Part shown: one piece after another, positions 36,860 to 49,629 of the stretch
Layout of the letters: each line of letters starts with the position of its first letter
Numbering within the stretch: position 1 is the first letter of the stretch
Source of the DNA: Akebia trifoliata
Taxonomy: Eukaryota > Streptophyta > Magnoliopsida > Ranunculales > Lardizabalaceae
DNA: 64,000 nt
Direction: 5' to 3'
NCBI GenBank assembly: GCA_017979445.1
Contig: CM030711.1
Location: forward strand, 11,253,221-11,317,220
Notes under the pieces: model-generated
Databases searched by the model: none
What the model saw: only the letters and a program-made list of their open reading frames with translations
Told to the model about the DNA's origin: nothing
Made by a program: the position numbers and the translations under genes

Positions 36860-38884
36860 ACTCAAAAGAAATCTAAATTACGTTTTTAAGGATCAGTTTA
36901 AGATCGTTTTTATGTAATAGGACGCTTAGAAATGTGACTCCTAACTTTTTTTTGGGTAAGAGATATGAAAAATGGCATTTCATGTTTATTTTCTTAATTG
37001 TTTGTGATGAGTAGTGCGGGGCTCAAAGTGCATGTTTGTAGCCAAACATAGCCCAAAGAGAGAGATTAATGGCAATATTAGCAATAATAAGGGTGTTTGG
37101 ATCTTTTGGGGCATGGAGATTAGTTTTGTAATGGTGAAAATTTGACCATTACAAAGACTTGACACACAAGTTGCTAATAAAATGAGAATTTTTAACTTTA
37201 AGAAATTTGTATGTTTTCATTGATTTGACTTAAATAGGAGTGTTGATGAGCATTGCTCTTATGTAAATCATTTTTATTATTCTTTTGTATCTATCTTACC
37301 CTTTTAAAATCTTCAACTTACATATTCCTTTTAATTGGAGTTGTAAAAAGCCTTCATTGCATTTGAATTAAATAAATATGGAACTTCAACAAGAATCAAA
37401 TAGTGGAACATGATTTCGTTCAACCCCCTCGAAAAATTCAAAGATGTGGGTTGTGTTACGTAGGATGTCATGTATTCTTGATTTGATTTGTGGATGTAGG
37501 CACATTGTCAAATCACGTAAAATTTACCAAGTTAAGCCCATCACATCTAATAATTTACCAATCATTTCTCACTTGCATGGAGATAGTTAAGGTGCAATTC
37601 GATCAGATTGTATCGAAAAGAGTGTCAAAACCACTGGAAAGTGTTCCCACATCTTAGATTCAACTCTCTTAGAACCCAATTTCATGATTACCTTCTTTTT
37701 AATAAAACGAACAAAGAACTCTTAGTTAAAGTTCAACTGACTGTGGCATGGCATCATTTTTGGCTTCGATGTGCTAATAATCTCAAACCATGGATGCAAA
37801 ATTTGATTCTTTGCAATCCTTTTGACTAGACAAGGTTTGGTAAATGTGAAACTATGAAACATCCTCGCTTATCAAAGAAAGTAAATAAAAGGAAAATAGA
37901 ACCATTTTTGTATGAATGTAGTGCTCCATAACTTGTTATGGAGTGGAACTATGACAATTTTTTTCCATTTTATATTTCTTTCAAAACTTGATAATTGTCA
38001 TACTAAAGCAACGTTTTATTTGAAGGCAATCCATTCAATCGGTAACATTCTAGGTTTTATCAGATTGTGTGAGCTCGAATTAATGTTTAGATTTGAGATG
38101 CAGAAAATAAGTCAATGGTTGCCGCAGAAGAGGGACAAAAGGGATGATGATGATGCAAAGAAGTGGTTGGCGAAGAAAGTCTAGGAGGAGATCTTAGGCT
38201 TGAGAAGAATGGGAGATTGGATGTTGGTTGAGGTTGTAGACAAGGACATGAGAAGCCATATTGGGACATGGGTTGAGTTCGAAATTTTGATGAATTTGAA
38301 TTGAATGTTCTTGGTCGGTATAACCAAGGCATTTGATGCATCACACTTGATCCTTGTTACCCAATCACTCTGACTAAGTTACTATCAAATATCTCAACCG
38401 ATACCAAGTTATCGAAAGAACTTCTATTGTTATTGAATCAAGCAAGCTGTTTCAGCAACAACAACGTTACAAAACAACATTGGCATATGTGGACTTAGTA
38501 TATCTAGTCCGGATTAGGACCTCACGTCTATGCATATTACTCTTAGAATTAATAAATTATGTCTTTATAATGTTGATCGACCAAAGTGTGTGCTTAAATT
38601 CACGAGATTCCTATTTCAGTGTATTATTCATTTTAATTTCAAAAATGACAAATCAAATTAAATTTTATTCAAATAGGGATTTTTTTTCTATAAAGTAAAA
38701 AACTTGTTATCGATTTATCAGATTTTAAGAGAGAGAAATATTTACTAATTCTTATTCATACAATATATTTTAATTTGAAAAATGATAGATTTCCCATTTT
38801 CAAAACTAAAATGAATATAGTACATTGAAATGAGGATTTTTCACAATTTTTTCAAACTTATCAGATTCTTTTCTAATTTATAAT
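36860..38884. other. 3' flank and intergenic DNA
   Basis: The first about 450 bp are probably the 3' UTR and end region of the preceding gene. Beyond it there are only short unsupported frames. A weak coding-like piece at 38095-38184 (KISQWLPQKRDKRDDDDAKK) has no recognisable family. Confidence 0.5.
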
Positions 38885-39235
38885 GAGAGCTGCTATTGAC
38901 ACCCCAATCTTTTTACTTCTTACATCTCAATTAAAAATAAATAAAATAAGTGAATGGTTGATAATACATAAAAGTTGAGGTACCAATAATAGAAGCTCTA
39001 TTGTTTTTTGTTTTTTTGCTAGATTTTTATTTTTTGGGTTCAAGATATTATACGAGCCTAATCATAATTATAAACAACTACTGAAATTGTTTGAATGAGT
39101 AGTATAATGTTATGTAATGTTGAGATTATAATTTGAGCCAAACCTTTGTAATGTTTGAAGAGTGTGTTTTAATATGAAATAATTTGAGACATTGGGGTGA
39201 AATAAGTAAGAGTTGGGGTCCCAATAGTAGCTCTC
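38885..39235. mobile_element. MITE, 351 bp, ATAAT target duplication
   Basis: Left end GAGAGCTGCTATTGACACCC and inverted right end GAGAGCTACTATTGGGACCC. ATAAT stands directly on both sides (38880-38884 and 39236-39240). No coding content. Several relatives lie at 40140-41854 and a partial one at 3483. Confidence 0.85.
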
Positions 39236-39306
39236 ATAATAATAAATGTTGTTGCTTTGGATTTGTGCCCATTATTCTTTAGTTGAGATAGGAATAGATA
39301 GAATTT

Positions 39307-40120
39307 AGGGAAAATTATGAAAAAAATCCAAAAAAAAAAATTATTTATCTAAAGGATATAATTTTTGAAAAATTACAAAAAAGATAAAAAAAACTGGCCA
39401 TTAAAGGGCCGGTATTTTTTTTCTCTCTCTTCTCTTCTCTCTCCTCTTTAACTCACCTATTTAAAAAAAATTCAATTTTTTTTTTAAAATTTGCTATTAA
39501 AGGACTAGTTTTTTCTCTCTATATTCTCTTCTCTCTCCTCTTTAACTCACCTATTTAAAAAAAAATTCGAAATTTAATTCATCTATTTCGTGTCATTGAG
39601 ATCGAGGAGGGAGAGAGAAAAAAATGGGTGAGTTAAATTTTGAATTTTTTTTTTTTTTAAATAGGTGAGTTAAAGAGGAGAGAGAAGAGAAGAGAAGAGA
39701 AGAGAAATAGGTAAGTTAAAGAGGAGAGAGAAAAAAATTTGGCCCTTTAATGGCCAATTTTTTTCAAATAAAATTCAAATTTTTTTTCAAAAAATAGGTG
39801 AGTTGAAGAGGAGAGAGAAGAGAGAGAAAAAAAAATTGGTCCTTTAATGGTCAGTTTTTTTTTTAATTCTAATTTTTTTAAATAAGTGAGTTAAAGAGGA
39901 GAGAGAAAAAAATCGGCCCTTTAATGATCGATTTTTTTTTAAAAATTCGAATTTTTTTTTAAATAGGTGAGTTAAAGAGGAGAGAGAAGATAAGAGAGAG
40001 AGAGAGAAATATCAATCCTTTAATGGCTGGTTTTTTTTTATCTTTTTTGTAATTTTTCAAAAATTATATTCTTTTTGATAAATAATCTTTTTTTTTTGGA
40101 TTTTTTTCATAATTTTCCAT
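39307..40120. mobile_element. Modular inverted-repeat element
   Basis: The outer arms (about 110 bp) mirror each other: GGAAAATTATGAAAAAAATC on the left and inverted on the right, followed by AAAATTACAAAAAAGATAAA. Inside, a short module recurs about six times: GGCC(C)TTTAATGGCC, T-run, AAATAGGTGAGTTAAAGAGG, then a GAGAGAAGAG tract. The left copies are inverted relative to the right ones. Confidence 0.8.
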
Positions 40121-40139
40121 AGAATTTTCCCACGAAAAT

Positions 40140-41080
40140 AAATAGAACTGTTACTAACACTCCAATTTTACTTATACACTCCAATTTCTTAAGTTATTTA
40201 CTGTAGCCTAATTAAACCCCAATTTCTAAGGTGATAGGATCCTATCTCATTAAAGATTAAGAAAAACAAAGAGTTGTGCTGGAGTGTCATTGAAATTGAC
40301 ATTGTGGGGACATTTCTAACATGGATATGTGTCAGAATCATAGATGCTTTTTCACTCATATCTCAATTAAAATATCTATGATTTTGACACACGTCCACAT
40401 TAGAAATGTCCCCCAAGATGTCAATTTCAATGTTACTTCAACATTTTCCAAAAACAAACTCTTCAAATATTACAAAGGTTTGACTCAAATTATTATCTCA
40501 ACATTACAAAATATTATAACACTCCTTCAAACAATTTTAATAGTTATTTACAATTATTATTAAATTCATATAAAAGGAAATTTTTTGGTTATTTCAAAAG
40601 TGTTCACAGATTTATCGCACAATGTTGACACTTAGATGACTTTTTGTCAATACTATCTAATAACTTTATTAACATATGTAATACTTTTGGTATTTCTAAA
40701 ATCTACGATAATTATTTAAGAAATTTCCCCATATAAAATCTTAAATCCAAAAAAATTAGAAGGAACTTCTATTGGCACATCCTAATTTTTATTTATTCTC
40801 AACCATTTACTTATGGGTAAATCTCTATTTTCTACGTTGAATATGATGAAATTTTGAGTTCAGTATACTCTTCATTTTAAATCCCAAAACATGTATTTGT
40901 CATTTTTAATATCTATGAATTTGTAGATATACCAGTGAATTCATTGATTATAAAAGTGATGAATTCATTCAAAATGCATGTTTTGGGAATTAAAATGAGT
41001 AGTGTACCAAAACTGGATTTTGGACATAAGCGAGGCACATTTTGGGAAAAATCCCGTACGGGATTCCAACAACAGTTATC
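40140..41080. repeat. Fragments of the GAGCTGTTATTGACACC MITE family
   Basis: Phrases such as GAACTGTTACTAACACTCCA (40145) and GGAACTTCTATTGGCACATC (40761) resemble the MITE ends nearby, but their partners are not clear. A second inverted repeat in this stretch (CTAACATGGATATGTGTCAG at 40317 and its inverse near 40388) brackets about 90 bp. Confidence 0.45.
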
Positions 41081-41086
41081 AAAATA

Positions 41087-41854
41087 AGAGAATTGCTATT
41101 GACACCCCAACTTTTACTTATTACAACCCATCTCCTTAAATTATTTCACACCCCAATTATAGATTAAAAACACACCATTCAATAATTATAAAGGTTTGGC
41201 TAAAATTATTATATCAACATTAGAAAACATTACGACACTCTTTGGTTGTTTACAATTGTGATTAAGTTCATAAAATCTTTCAAAAAAAATCTAATAAAAA
41301 GAAATAGAATTTCTATTGGCACCCTAACTTTTATTTATTATAAATCATATACTAATGGGATATTTACGAAAACATGCATGACTTTTGTTTTAATTACAAT
41401 TTTAATGTATTGGTCATTCCATTTATGAAAATATGCACACGGTACATTATTTACTTTTACGCATCTATAAACTTGTAAATTTAAAAGTGACGAACTTATA
41501 AATTTGTAGATGAGTAAAAAATGAATAGTGTATTACGTGAATTTCGACATATTCAATATATGACTAGGAGATTCACCCCTATACTTATTTTTTTTATGAG
41601 TCCACATTTTATGCAGTTAGAGTGAAGGATTGAACCCCTCTTCTTCTCACACCTCAACAAATGACACGTAAGTCACAATTCAAGAAATTATAAAAAAGAG
41701 ATATTTTAGATATTTTTGATTTATGACTAACGTGGCTTGTGTTGAGACGTAGGAGGAGGACGAGGGTTTCAATCCTCCACATAGGTGTCGATTCTTTTTT
41801 TATTTTTAATTAGGGTGTAATAAGTAAAAGTTGGGATGAAAATAACAGCTCTCT
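41087..41854. mobile_element. Larger MITE of the same family, about 768 bp
   Basis: Left end AGAGAATTGCTATTGACACC followed by CCAACTTTTACTTATTACA. The inverted right end is AGAGAGCTGTTATTTTCATC followed by CCAACTTTTACTTATTACA. A second family-like end (TTTCTATTGGCACCCTAACT, 41308) lies inside, which suggests nesting. No target duplication was read with confidence. Confidence 0.65.
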
Positions 41855-42017
41855 TAAAAAAAATTAAACCCTAAACAAAAAATTTGGCTCGCAAAATGTG
41901 CGTAGAAGTCAGCGTCATGTAAGTTTGGTCGGTGAGAAGCAGCAGCAGAGCCAGAGTGTGGGCAGTCGTACCACTAGCCACGTGCGATCTCGCCCTACCT
42001 CCTCTGTCATCTATGCT

Positions 42018-42026
42018 TTTATATAC
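42018..42026 (+). promoter_or_regulatory. TATA-like box upstream of the DUF1645 gene
   Basis: TTTATATAC about 175 bp before the chosen ATG. If real, it rules out the longer in-frame reading that begins at 41898. Confidence 0.45.
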
Positions 42027-42194
42027 CGAAATTACCCTTACAAGACTTCTTTCCAACAACTAGCCTTTAGTGCGAGAAAGGTGAATATTATTCATCAAAA
42101 ATCTATATATATTCTTACAAGATTTCTACGATATTTATTTAAGCTCTGCTCTCGAAGAACGACCGAACTAGCTGCTACACTCTCTCACATAAAA

Positions 42195-43274
42195 ATGGAG
42201 CTCCAAAACCCCATAAATGGCGATAACCAGACATTCAAACCAGAGCTTCGAAACCCTTGTAATGGCGAATCCGTCGATAATAATCAAAACCAGCATTTCT
42301 ACGAAGAGATCGATAGCACTTGCTCTACTCCTTACGTTAGTGCTCCTTCGAGCCCCAGTCGAGTTCCTAACGGTTACTTCTTCAGCGCTCCAGCGAGTCC
42401 AATGCACTTTGTTCTATCTTCGTCTTCTAAATCCGAATGCTCTGTTTCTGGATCGTTCGAGTTCGATTTCTCGGCCAGGTTTTCTTCTACCGAGGCTGCG
42501 TCGATGATTTCTGCAGATGAGTTATTCTTGAATGGTCGGATCCGTCCTATGAAGCTATCTTCTCATTTGCAGAGGCCTCAGGTTTTAGTTCCATTGTTAG
42601 ATCTGGAAGAAGATGAAGAAAGAAAGGATTCAAGAGAATTAGAGTTTGTAAATCGTGAGGATTCGATGATTAGAGGGAGAGATCTGAGGTTACGTGATCG
42701 ATCTCTGCATCGAAAAACTAGATCTCTATCTCCTATAAGAAACGCTTCGTTTCAATGGCACAAAGAACATGAAGATCACGAAGAACGAGAGGGAAACGAG
42801 ATTGAGATCTCTTCATCAATCGAAACTACACCTTCGGCCTCTGCTTCATCTTCTAGGTCTTCTTCTTCAAATAGAAACTCGAAGAGATGGGAGTTCTTGA
42901 AGGATTTTCTCAGAAGTAAAAGCGAAGGGAGAGGGAACAATAAGGAGAAGTTCTGGAATTCTATCTCGTTCTCTCCTAAATCCAAGAAACCTTCGTCCAT
43001 AACTACTGAAACAAAGAAGCCTAAGCGAACTCAACCGGTTCCCGCCAAAAAGTCCATGACGGGAAAACCTGCAAATGGTGTCTCGAAGCGTCGGATACCT
43101 CCATCACCACACGAGCTTCACTACAAAGCAAATAGAGCTCAAGCTGAGGAGTTGAAGAAGAGAACTTTTTTGCCGTACAGGCAAGGATTGCTGGGATGCT
43201 TAGGGTTTAGTTCGAAGGGCTATGGCGCCATGAACGTTTTTGCCAGATCACTGAACCCTATTTCTTCTAGGTAA
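42195..43274 (+). CDS. DUF1645 family protein, single exon, 359 aa
   Basis: Intronless intact gene. Family landmarks are in order: PYVSAPSSPSRVPNGYFFSA and PASPMHF (residues about 48-74), ADELFLNGRIRPMKLS (about 106-121), a Ser-rich tract, RWEFLKDFLRSKSEG (about 234-248), and the C-terminal block NRAQAEELKKRTFLPYRQGL then LGCLGFSSKGYGAMNVFARS. These define the plant DUF1645 proteins. Their biochemical role is unknown; rice members have been linked to stress tolerance and grain size. I chose the ATG at 42195 (MELQNPINGD) because it follows an AAAAA context and family members start near the SAPSSP block. The frame is also open for 99 codons upstream, probably 5' UTR, since a TATA-like TTATATA sits at about 42019. 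Confidence 0.9.
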   Translation: MELQNPINGDNQTFKPELRNPCNGESVDNNQNQHFYEEIDSTCSTPYVSAPSSPSRVPNGYFFSAPASPMHFVLSSSSKSECSVSGSFEFDFSARFSSTEAASMISADELFLNGRIRPMKLSSHLQRPQVLVPLLDLEEDEERKDSRELEFVNREDSMIRGRDLRLRDRSLHRKTRSLSPIRNASFQWHKEHEDHEEREGNEIEISSSIETTPSASASSSRSSSSNRNSKRWEFLKDFLRSKSEGRGNNKEKFWNSISFSPKSKKPSSITTETKKPKRTQPVPAKKSMTGKPANGVSKRRIPPSPHELHYKANRAQAEELKKRTFLPYRQGLLGCLGFSSKGYGAMNVFARSLNPISSR

Positions 43275-45672
43275 ATTAATTTTCTTTCTTCAGTTTTTTT
43301 AAAAACAGATTATGTATATTTTTTTTTCCTTTTATTTTAATTAATGAGAGAATACTGCTAGTAATTTTTTCTTCGTCTTTTAGTGTTGGATAAAAGTGAT
43401 GAGTATGGAATTAATTCCATTTTCCTTTAAAAAGAGAGAACACCAACTTTTACTAAAAGCACACCAATCATTTTGAAGTTAAACGGTGTTATAAGTAAAA
43501 TTTGTTGCGTTAATAAAAGTTCTCTGGTAAAAACAGACGAGACCCTAACCTCAAACGTTGATAGGGGCTTTCCATATTTCTATTAGAAACAAATTGTCAA
43601 AATCGAAAATCGTTTATAGGTATTCTTATTAAATAAACGGTTTAGATGAGAGATTATTTCTAGGGATTCCCACATCTTTAGGCTGTCAAAAGTCGTTTAT
43701 GGTTATTACACCGATTTTATTCGTTAACGTTGGAAAGTTAGAAAAGATGCAGTTTTGCTTTCTATTATAATTCTTCTCTCACACAAAGCCACTTTTTAGT
43801 TTATTTTAGGTAAACTAACTTGACGTACAATAGTTTTGATGGTTAAGAGTATCTGGCCCACAGGTTTCTTGGTAGGTGTGCGCTGTACAGCCTGTCTGAC
43901 CAATATATTTATTATTATTATTTTTCTTCTATTTTTAATTTCTCAACTCCATTGGGTTCTTCAATCAATGATCTAAGCCCACATGGGGGGTAAGGTGTTT
44001 GACAAGGGAGGATCTTTTTGGACATGGACGTAAAGGTGTTTGATATTCTTTGACATGGACTTGATATTGATATATCTGTACTTGTTATTATTTGTGATTA
44101 AGCTAATCTCAGTTAGTAAATAAGCTATTTCAAAAGCTAGCTATGGTGTCACGTGACAGAGTATTCGATGTGATGTGACACTTGAAAATTAGTTCTGAAG
44201 CATAAGATTGTCCCATGGATTGGACCAAGGCCAATGGGTCATGGTCAGTCTTTAGACTTTGAGAAACTCTATTCCAAAAATAAAATAAAAATAAATGTTG
44301 AATCCTAATTGTTGCGAAATGTTCTTCCTCTTACTAACATTACATAATATTCTTGTGAATCTAATACTAGATATATAAGTAGTGATTTCAAATTTAAAAT
44401 ATAATCATTTTAGCAACTTTACATAAAATAGGATTTTGTGTGTGTGTGTGTGGATGCTATCCATATATAGTACCCAAGATTCACAAGCAAAAGAAGTGAA
44501 GTCCAAAAAAAATAAAGACATTAATGTCATTGTATGGAGGTGTTCACACAAATATATTGTAGCGAAAGCACAAACAGAAAGTGGTCGAAAGCATGGCTTA
44601 AAATATTGGAATGCATCATAATATTTCGCTCAATACGTATCGATATTGGTCAAGACTGATACGAAACATTGACCCTGAAACATTATGTGTTTTGGGAATG
44701 TATCGATTTTTTCATCAATTGATCGAAAGCATGGTTCTGCCTCCTCATTCCCCTTTACCAATGATGAAACTTGGCATGTTTAGCTAAGCTTTTTTCTCGC
44801 GGGGGAGGGGGGGTTGTTACTCTCCGTGACAATCTGCATACAAATGGGATCTTAAGCACCCCATACAAATGGGATCTCAATCACTAACTGAATACAAGAC
44901 AACTGTAGACAAGGTATGACTTTATTGGTGTAGTAGTGTATCTTTTGATGATCTTGGTGGGAGCCTCGGGTTCTTGAATGTTAGTATTGATAAGTGGGCA
45001 CACTTTGATAGCATTAAAGACCGGGGGAAATTTGGATTTAAAAAAGAGGGTTAATTTTTGGCCCATGTTTTGGCAGGGATTTCACATTTCCCCGCCAATA
45101 ATTTTTATTTTCAATTTATTTTTGAGTACATTAAAGGTTTGCTTCTTATTTTGTAAAAGTTAAAATCCTTTGAGAAATGTGTAGGATGGAAAAAATAGAT
45201 GGAAAATGCTGAAATGACACAGTATTTACTGTGACGCTTTGTGTCACCCCCAGCATGATTCAAAATAGATTTCCCTGTTTGGAAGTGAGAGGAGAGATTG
45301 GAAAAATGAATTCAGTCGAGAGTGGATTTTTAAATGAGGGATGAAAAATCATTTACCATGGAGAATATGCAATCAAGTACTAAAAAATACAAATTTTCAT
45401 AAACAATACATTTTTTTTTGGTAAATTTACACGCTTGAGAAAACCACGCAAAGTAAAGGGACCATGTATGAAAGAAAAAAAATAAAATATGGACAACTGT
45501 CTTGAAAAAGGAAAATAAAAAAGTAAATGGAGGTGGGATTCATTGGAAAAGTACAATGTTTCCCCACCCCAAAAAATATATTTAGCTTTATGGTTTTTGT
45601 ACTGATGGCATAATTTCTCATAACCAAAGTCTTCTCTTGAATGATAATTAGAATGATCTAATTTTTTTTTAG
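43275..45672. other. 3' flank and intergenic DNA
   Basis: No gene recognised. 43440-43525 looks like a decayed MITE end. 44437-44451 is a short (GT)n tract. 44803-44816 is a G-rich run. The MITE-like repeat at 44573-44735 is listed separately. Confidence 0.5.
44573..44735 (+). mobile_element. MITE-like repeat, second copy of the intron-1 sequence
   Basis: Contains TTAAAATATTGGAATGCATC, ATACGTATCGATATTGGTCA and TGATACGAAACATTGACCC. This is the inverse of the sequence at 23255-23415 in CTP synthase intron 1. Confidence 0.5.
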
Positions 45673-46086
45673 AGAAATCATAAAAGTACCACATAAATAA
45701 ATTAGGGCAACCCACACTATAGTCGAATTGTTTTTTTCTTATATGGGTTAATCTTATATGGGTCAAACATTTTAGAATGAACTGATTTTTGATTAGGAGA
45801 TTCATAAAAATTATCCTTACCAAAAATCAGCTAATTCCAAAACTTCTAACCCCATCAAAACAAGTTCAAGAATCGTAAATTGTCCATGTTTTTTGTTAAT
45901 TAATTTGGATAGGGTTAGAAGTTTCAGAATAAATTGATTTTTGGTGAGGATGATCTCCAAACCATAGAGATCATCCTCACCAAAAATCAGCTCATTCTAA
46001 ATTTTTTAACTCATATAAGACAAAAAAATTGACTATGGTGTGGATTGTCCTTATTAATTCATGGGATGCTTTTATAATTACCATTT
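45673..46086. mobile_element. Palindromic MITE, copy D
   Basis: Outer arms ATCATAAAAGTACCACATAA, then GGGCAACCCACACTATAGTC, mirrored by GACTATGGTGTGGATTGTCC, then GGGATGCTTTTATAATTACC. The inner core is the same TTTTGATTAGGAGAT / GGTGAGGATGATCTCCAAAC hairpin as copies A-C, but the tips are unrelated to theirs. Confidence 0.82.
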
Positions 46087-46279
46087 CTTTTATGTATAAT
46101 CTCGAGCTAAAACCCCTTGATTTTTTCTCCCTAAGTGACTTAAAAGTTTTTACAATCACCTTCCTTTTCAATTTACTATCTCGTTATTAACTTCAAACAT
46201 CAAGAATTAGATTGAATTTTTGAAAAAATTTAGGAGAAAATTTATCCGTTGTTGAATTTTGAGGGAAAACAATTGTACC

Positions 46280-46786
46280 TATAAATGCAAAAAGCTTACA
46301 CTACCTTGAGATCTGTGATGTTGCCTTGCGATCTCCTCTTCTCGTTTCCCTGGGTGTGTCTGCAACAACACCTTTTTGACGTCCAAATAATAAGTTTAGT
46401 ACAAAAATAATATAAAATTTAGAGGGGGGAGAACTCATACCCTTTCAGTACCTCTATCCATCTATATACAGAGATGAAATCCTTTGATCCCTTTAAATCC
46501 TATTATTGATTTGACTCTTATCCGATTTAGAAGGTAGATCTTAATTAGTAATTTGGAATGTATCTAGTAAATATCCTATTCCTATACATTCCTCATTTTT
46601 TGGGATTTTCCCTAACAAGAATTTTAACCTCTTTTGATCTAATCCTTGATTTTCTCCAATCAAGACCCAAACCCATGGTTGGTTTGTAACCGAGCTGTTG
46701 AGCTTACCCTCATATCTCTGTACCAAACTTGAATCCTTAGGTGGCACATGTCACCCTTTGGTAAGTAACAAGAAATATCTTCCACA
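46280..46786. repeat. Left LTR (507 bp)
   Basis: Begins TATAAATGCAAAAAG (the right copy has TGTAGATGTAAAAA, so the first G has mutated) and ends CTTCCACA. Confidence 0.85.
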
Positions 46787-47089
46787 ATACCCTATCTCGG
46801 GGGTTTGGACTTTTAGTCTAAGCACCTGAGAACTAATAAACATGTGGCATCTCGCTGTTAGACCACGTACCCCATAAATTTTCATTTCGAGGTCTAAGAC
46901 TTATTCAATTAATGTTTATGTCATGCGTCATCCCATTGTTTTGACCTTCGAAAGTGTGATGATTATAATTATTTCGATTTATTTGAATTGTTGATTTTGT
47001 TTTATGTTTCGAGGTATTTTTCTTTCATAAATATATTGTCTTATTCCGCCCATTTTTTGTTATTTCCTTTTATCGATCGGGTTTGATGG

Positions 47090-47985
47090 CATTATGAATC
47101 AAAACCACTAAACCAATAGATATAACCCCTTATGGTCGGACTTGGAACAAAAATCAATTTAACCCACCTCCAATAGTTGGGCTTGGCTCCCTTATGAATT
47201 AGTCATTATTAAAAACATAACGAATTAACCCGACTCTCATTGGTCGAGTTTGGTTCCCTTTATGAGCCAAGACTTTCGTTAAACCAACCATCACATGGTC
47301 GGGCTTGGCTCTCATAATGGGCCAAGGCTTTCACTAAACCGACTTCCTTAAGGTCAGACTTGACTTCCATGACAGGCCAAGGTTTTCGTTAAACCAACTT
47401 CGCATAGTTGGACTTCGTTTCCCTAACGGCCTAAGATTTTTGCTAAATCAACCCCTTTAACAGTCTGGCTCAACTCCCATAATGGGTTAATGCTTTCGCT
47501 AAATGATAGAAGAACCAACTGAAATCTCATATTGGACTTGGATCCCAAAACAATTCAAGACTTTAATATATAATAGATGAATCAACTAAAATCATAGATC
47601 GAGCTTAGATCTGAAAACGATCAAAGACTTAGATAAATAATAGAATAGCTGACCGAAATCTTAGATCGGGTTTGGATCCCAAAATGATTCAAGACATTAT
47701 AATTAATAAAAGAATTGAATAAAATCCCAAATCAGGCTTGAAACCTAGAACAATCCAAGACTTTGATTAATAATAGATGAACTAGCCGAAATCTTAGATT
47801 GGGTTTGGAACCCAAAACAATCCGAGATTTTGATAAATAATAGATGAACTGACTAAAATCTCAGATCGGGTTTGGATCCCAAAACAATCCAAGACTTGAT
47901 AAATAATAAGATGAACCGAACAAAATCATAGATCGGACTTAGATCCCAAAATGATCTAAGACTTAGATAAATAATAAAATAATCA
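47090..47985. repeat. Tandem repeats inside the LTR element, unit about 60 bp
   Basis: Two related blocks. The first (47100-47510) repeats 'aaccgac...ggtcgggcttggctcccataatgggccaag' in diverged copies. The second (47510-47985) repeats GATCGGGTTTGGATCCCAAA, ACAATCCAAGACTT, then GATAAATAATAGATGAAC about eight times. No open frame spans the array. Confidence 0.85.
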
Positions 47986-47994
47986 GTACCTTTG

Positions 47995-48190
47995 CCTTGT
48001 AAAAACTCGCTTCACTCCCTTTAGAGTGAAGTTCGATCCACGTAGAACTGACTTTCTTACCTTAAAAAAATTTATTTTACTCTTCTCGGAGTGAAACTTG
48101 ATTCACATAGAGCCGACCTTATTGTATTTTTAAAATTTACTCTACTCCCCTCAGATGGAAGCTTAGTTCACATGGAACCGACCTTATTAA
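47995..48190. repeat. Second tandem array, unit about 70 bp, three copies
   Basis: Each unit carries ACTC(C/T)..TTCACTCC or TCTACTCCCCTC, (G)AGTGAAG(T/C)T(C/T)GATTCAC and GTAGA(A/G)C(C)GAC(C)TT. These lie just after the 60-bp array. Confidence 0.7.
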
Positions 48191-49629
48191 AAATCTTAAA
48201 GAAATTTTTTTTTAATACAATCCTTCTGAAAATATTTTTTTTGTACAATCCCAAATCCAAGTCCTTGATTATACTTGGACCAAATCCCCAAGTATGAATT
48301 AACCATTCACTGAGCCCCCTTGTATGCCTTTCATATCATGACCCTATTACCCATATGGGGTCTCAATGGAAAATAAAACTGCTGTACACCTAAGGCATCC
48401 AACAACCCCTAATTTATTTTGACAACTTATTTATTCTTTACCCATAATTTTTCAATTGAGGGAAAGGGAGTCAAATGTCAATCATGATGTATAGGCCAAA
48501 CACCGAACTCGACCCAACCTTCACATGCTTCAACCAAGGGTAATATGTGTATTGAGTTTAAATCAATACGCATCAATCTTTGATGAGCATGCTTCACACC
48601 TTATTTTGACCCTTTTACATTTTTATTATTATACAATTTGAGCAATAGACATGAGTCCATCCATGTGCCCAACGATTATTTGACCAAACCACTGGATAGT
48701 GAGTTAAAAGATGTTACCTTGAGTAGTAACTGTTTATGATCTCTTACCATGTTGTTTCTTTTTCACTAAATATGAACAGAGAAGGGGTAACCACGTTTTC
48801 TATCTTTGTTCTTTATTTTAACCAAGGGCACGTGTATCCTTTTACAACTTACAACACCACCCATTCCCCTCCTCATACGTTACCCCAAACCTTTCCCCCC
48901 AACCTCGTCCTGATGTGGGTCCCCAATATACTTATCAATCCAATTGTGGTTACGTTGTTTACTGCAACCACCTCTGATTCTGCACGCTACCACACATGCA
49001 TACCCACAGCACAACCCTCCTTCCTTCTTCCTCTCTCTCTCTCTGACTTTCTGTCATGGTAGCAGACACGCACACACACACACCTCATCTCACCTTATGG
49101 TGTACACCATATAACTTGTCACATACATCAAGAATGAGTAGCAAATCTAATTCAACCTCTTTAGCCTTCTGATGCCTGTATTTCTATTAAAAGATTTATC
49201 CATACCTTTTTTGTTTGCTGCTATAGAACAAGGACGGTGGACCTCACATGGAACTCCCAACGCGAAGGGGAAATCAATCACCATCTTACCTCTTCCATTG
49301 TTGATTTTGATTGTAGAGGAATAGACGTCAAAACACCAATGCCTCTAATCATTGGAACTCACAACATCTCATATTTGCTTGGTCAAAAATGGATCTAACC
49401 CTTTCTTCCACTTGAAACCCAAAACACTGAGTTTAGTCTTCCTCATCTTTTTGAGTAAACCTCATGATCAATGAACTGTATTGACCAATCTTGATCATCA
49501 CATAAAAAAGGAAATCCTAAAACTGCACTGGTTGATATTGACAACAACCCCCAATTCCTGATTTGGAACCTCGATCACACCATGTGATTTCTCGTGATTC
49601 CTTGTTCGTACCCATAGATGACTCTAAAT

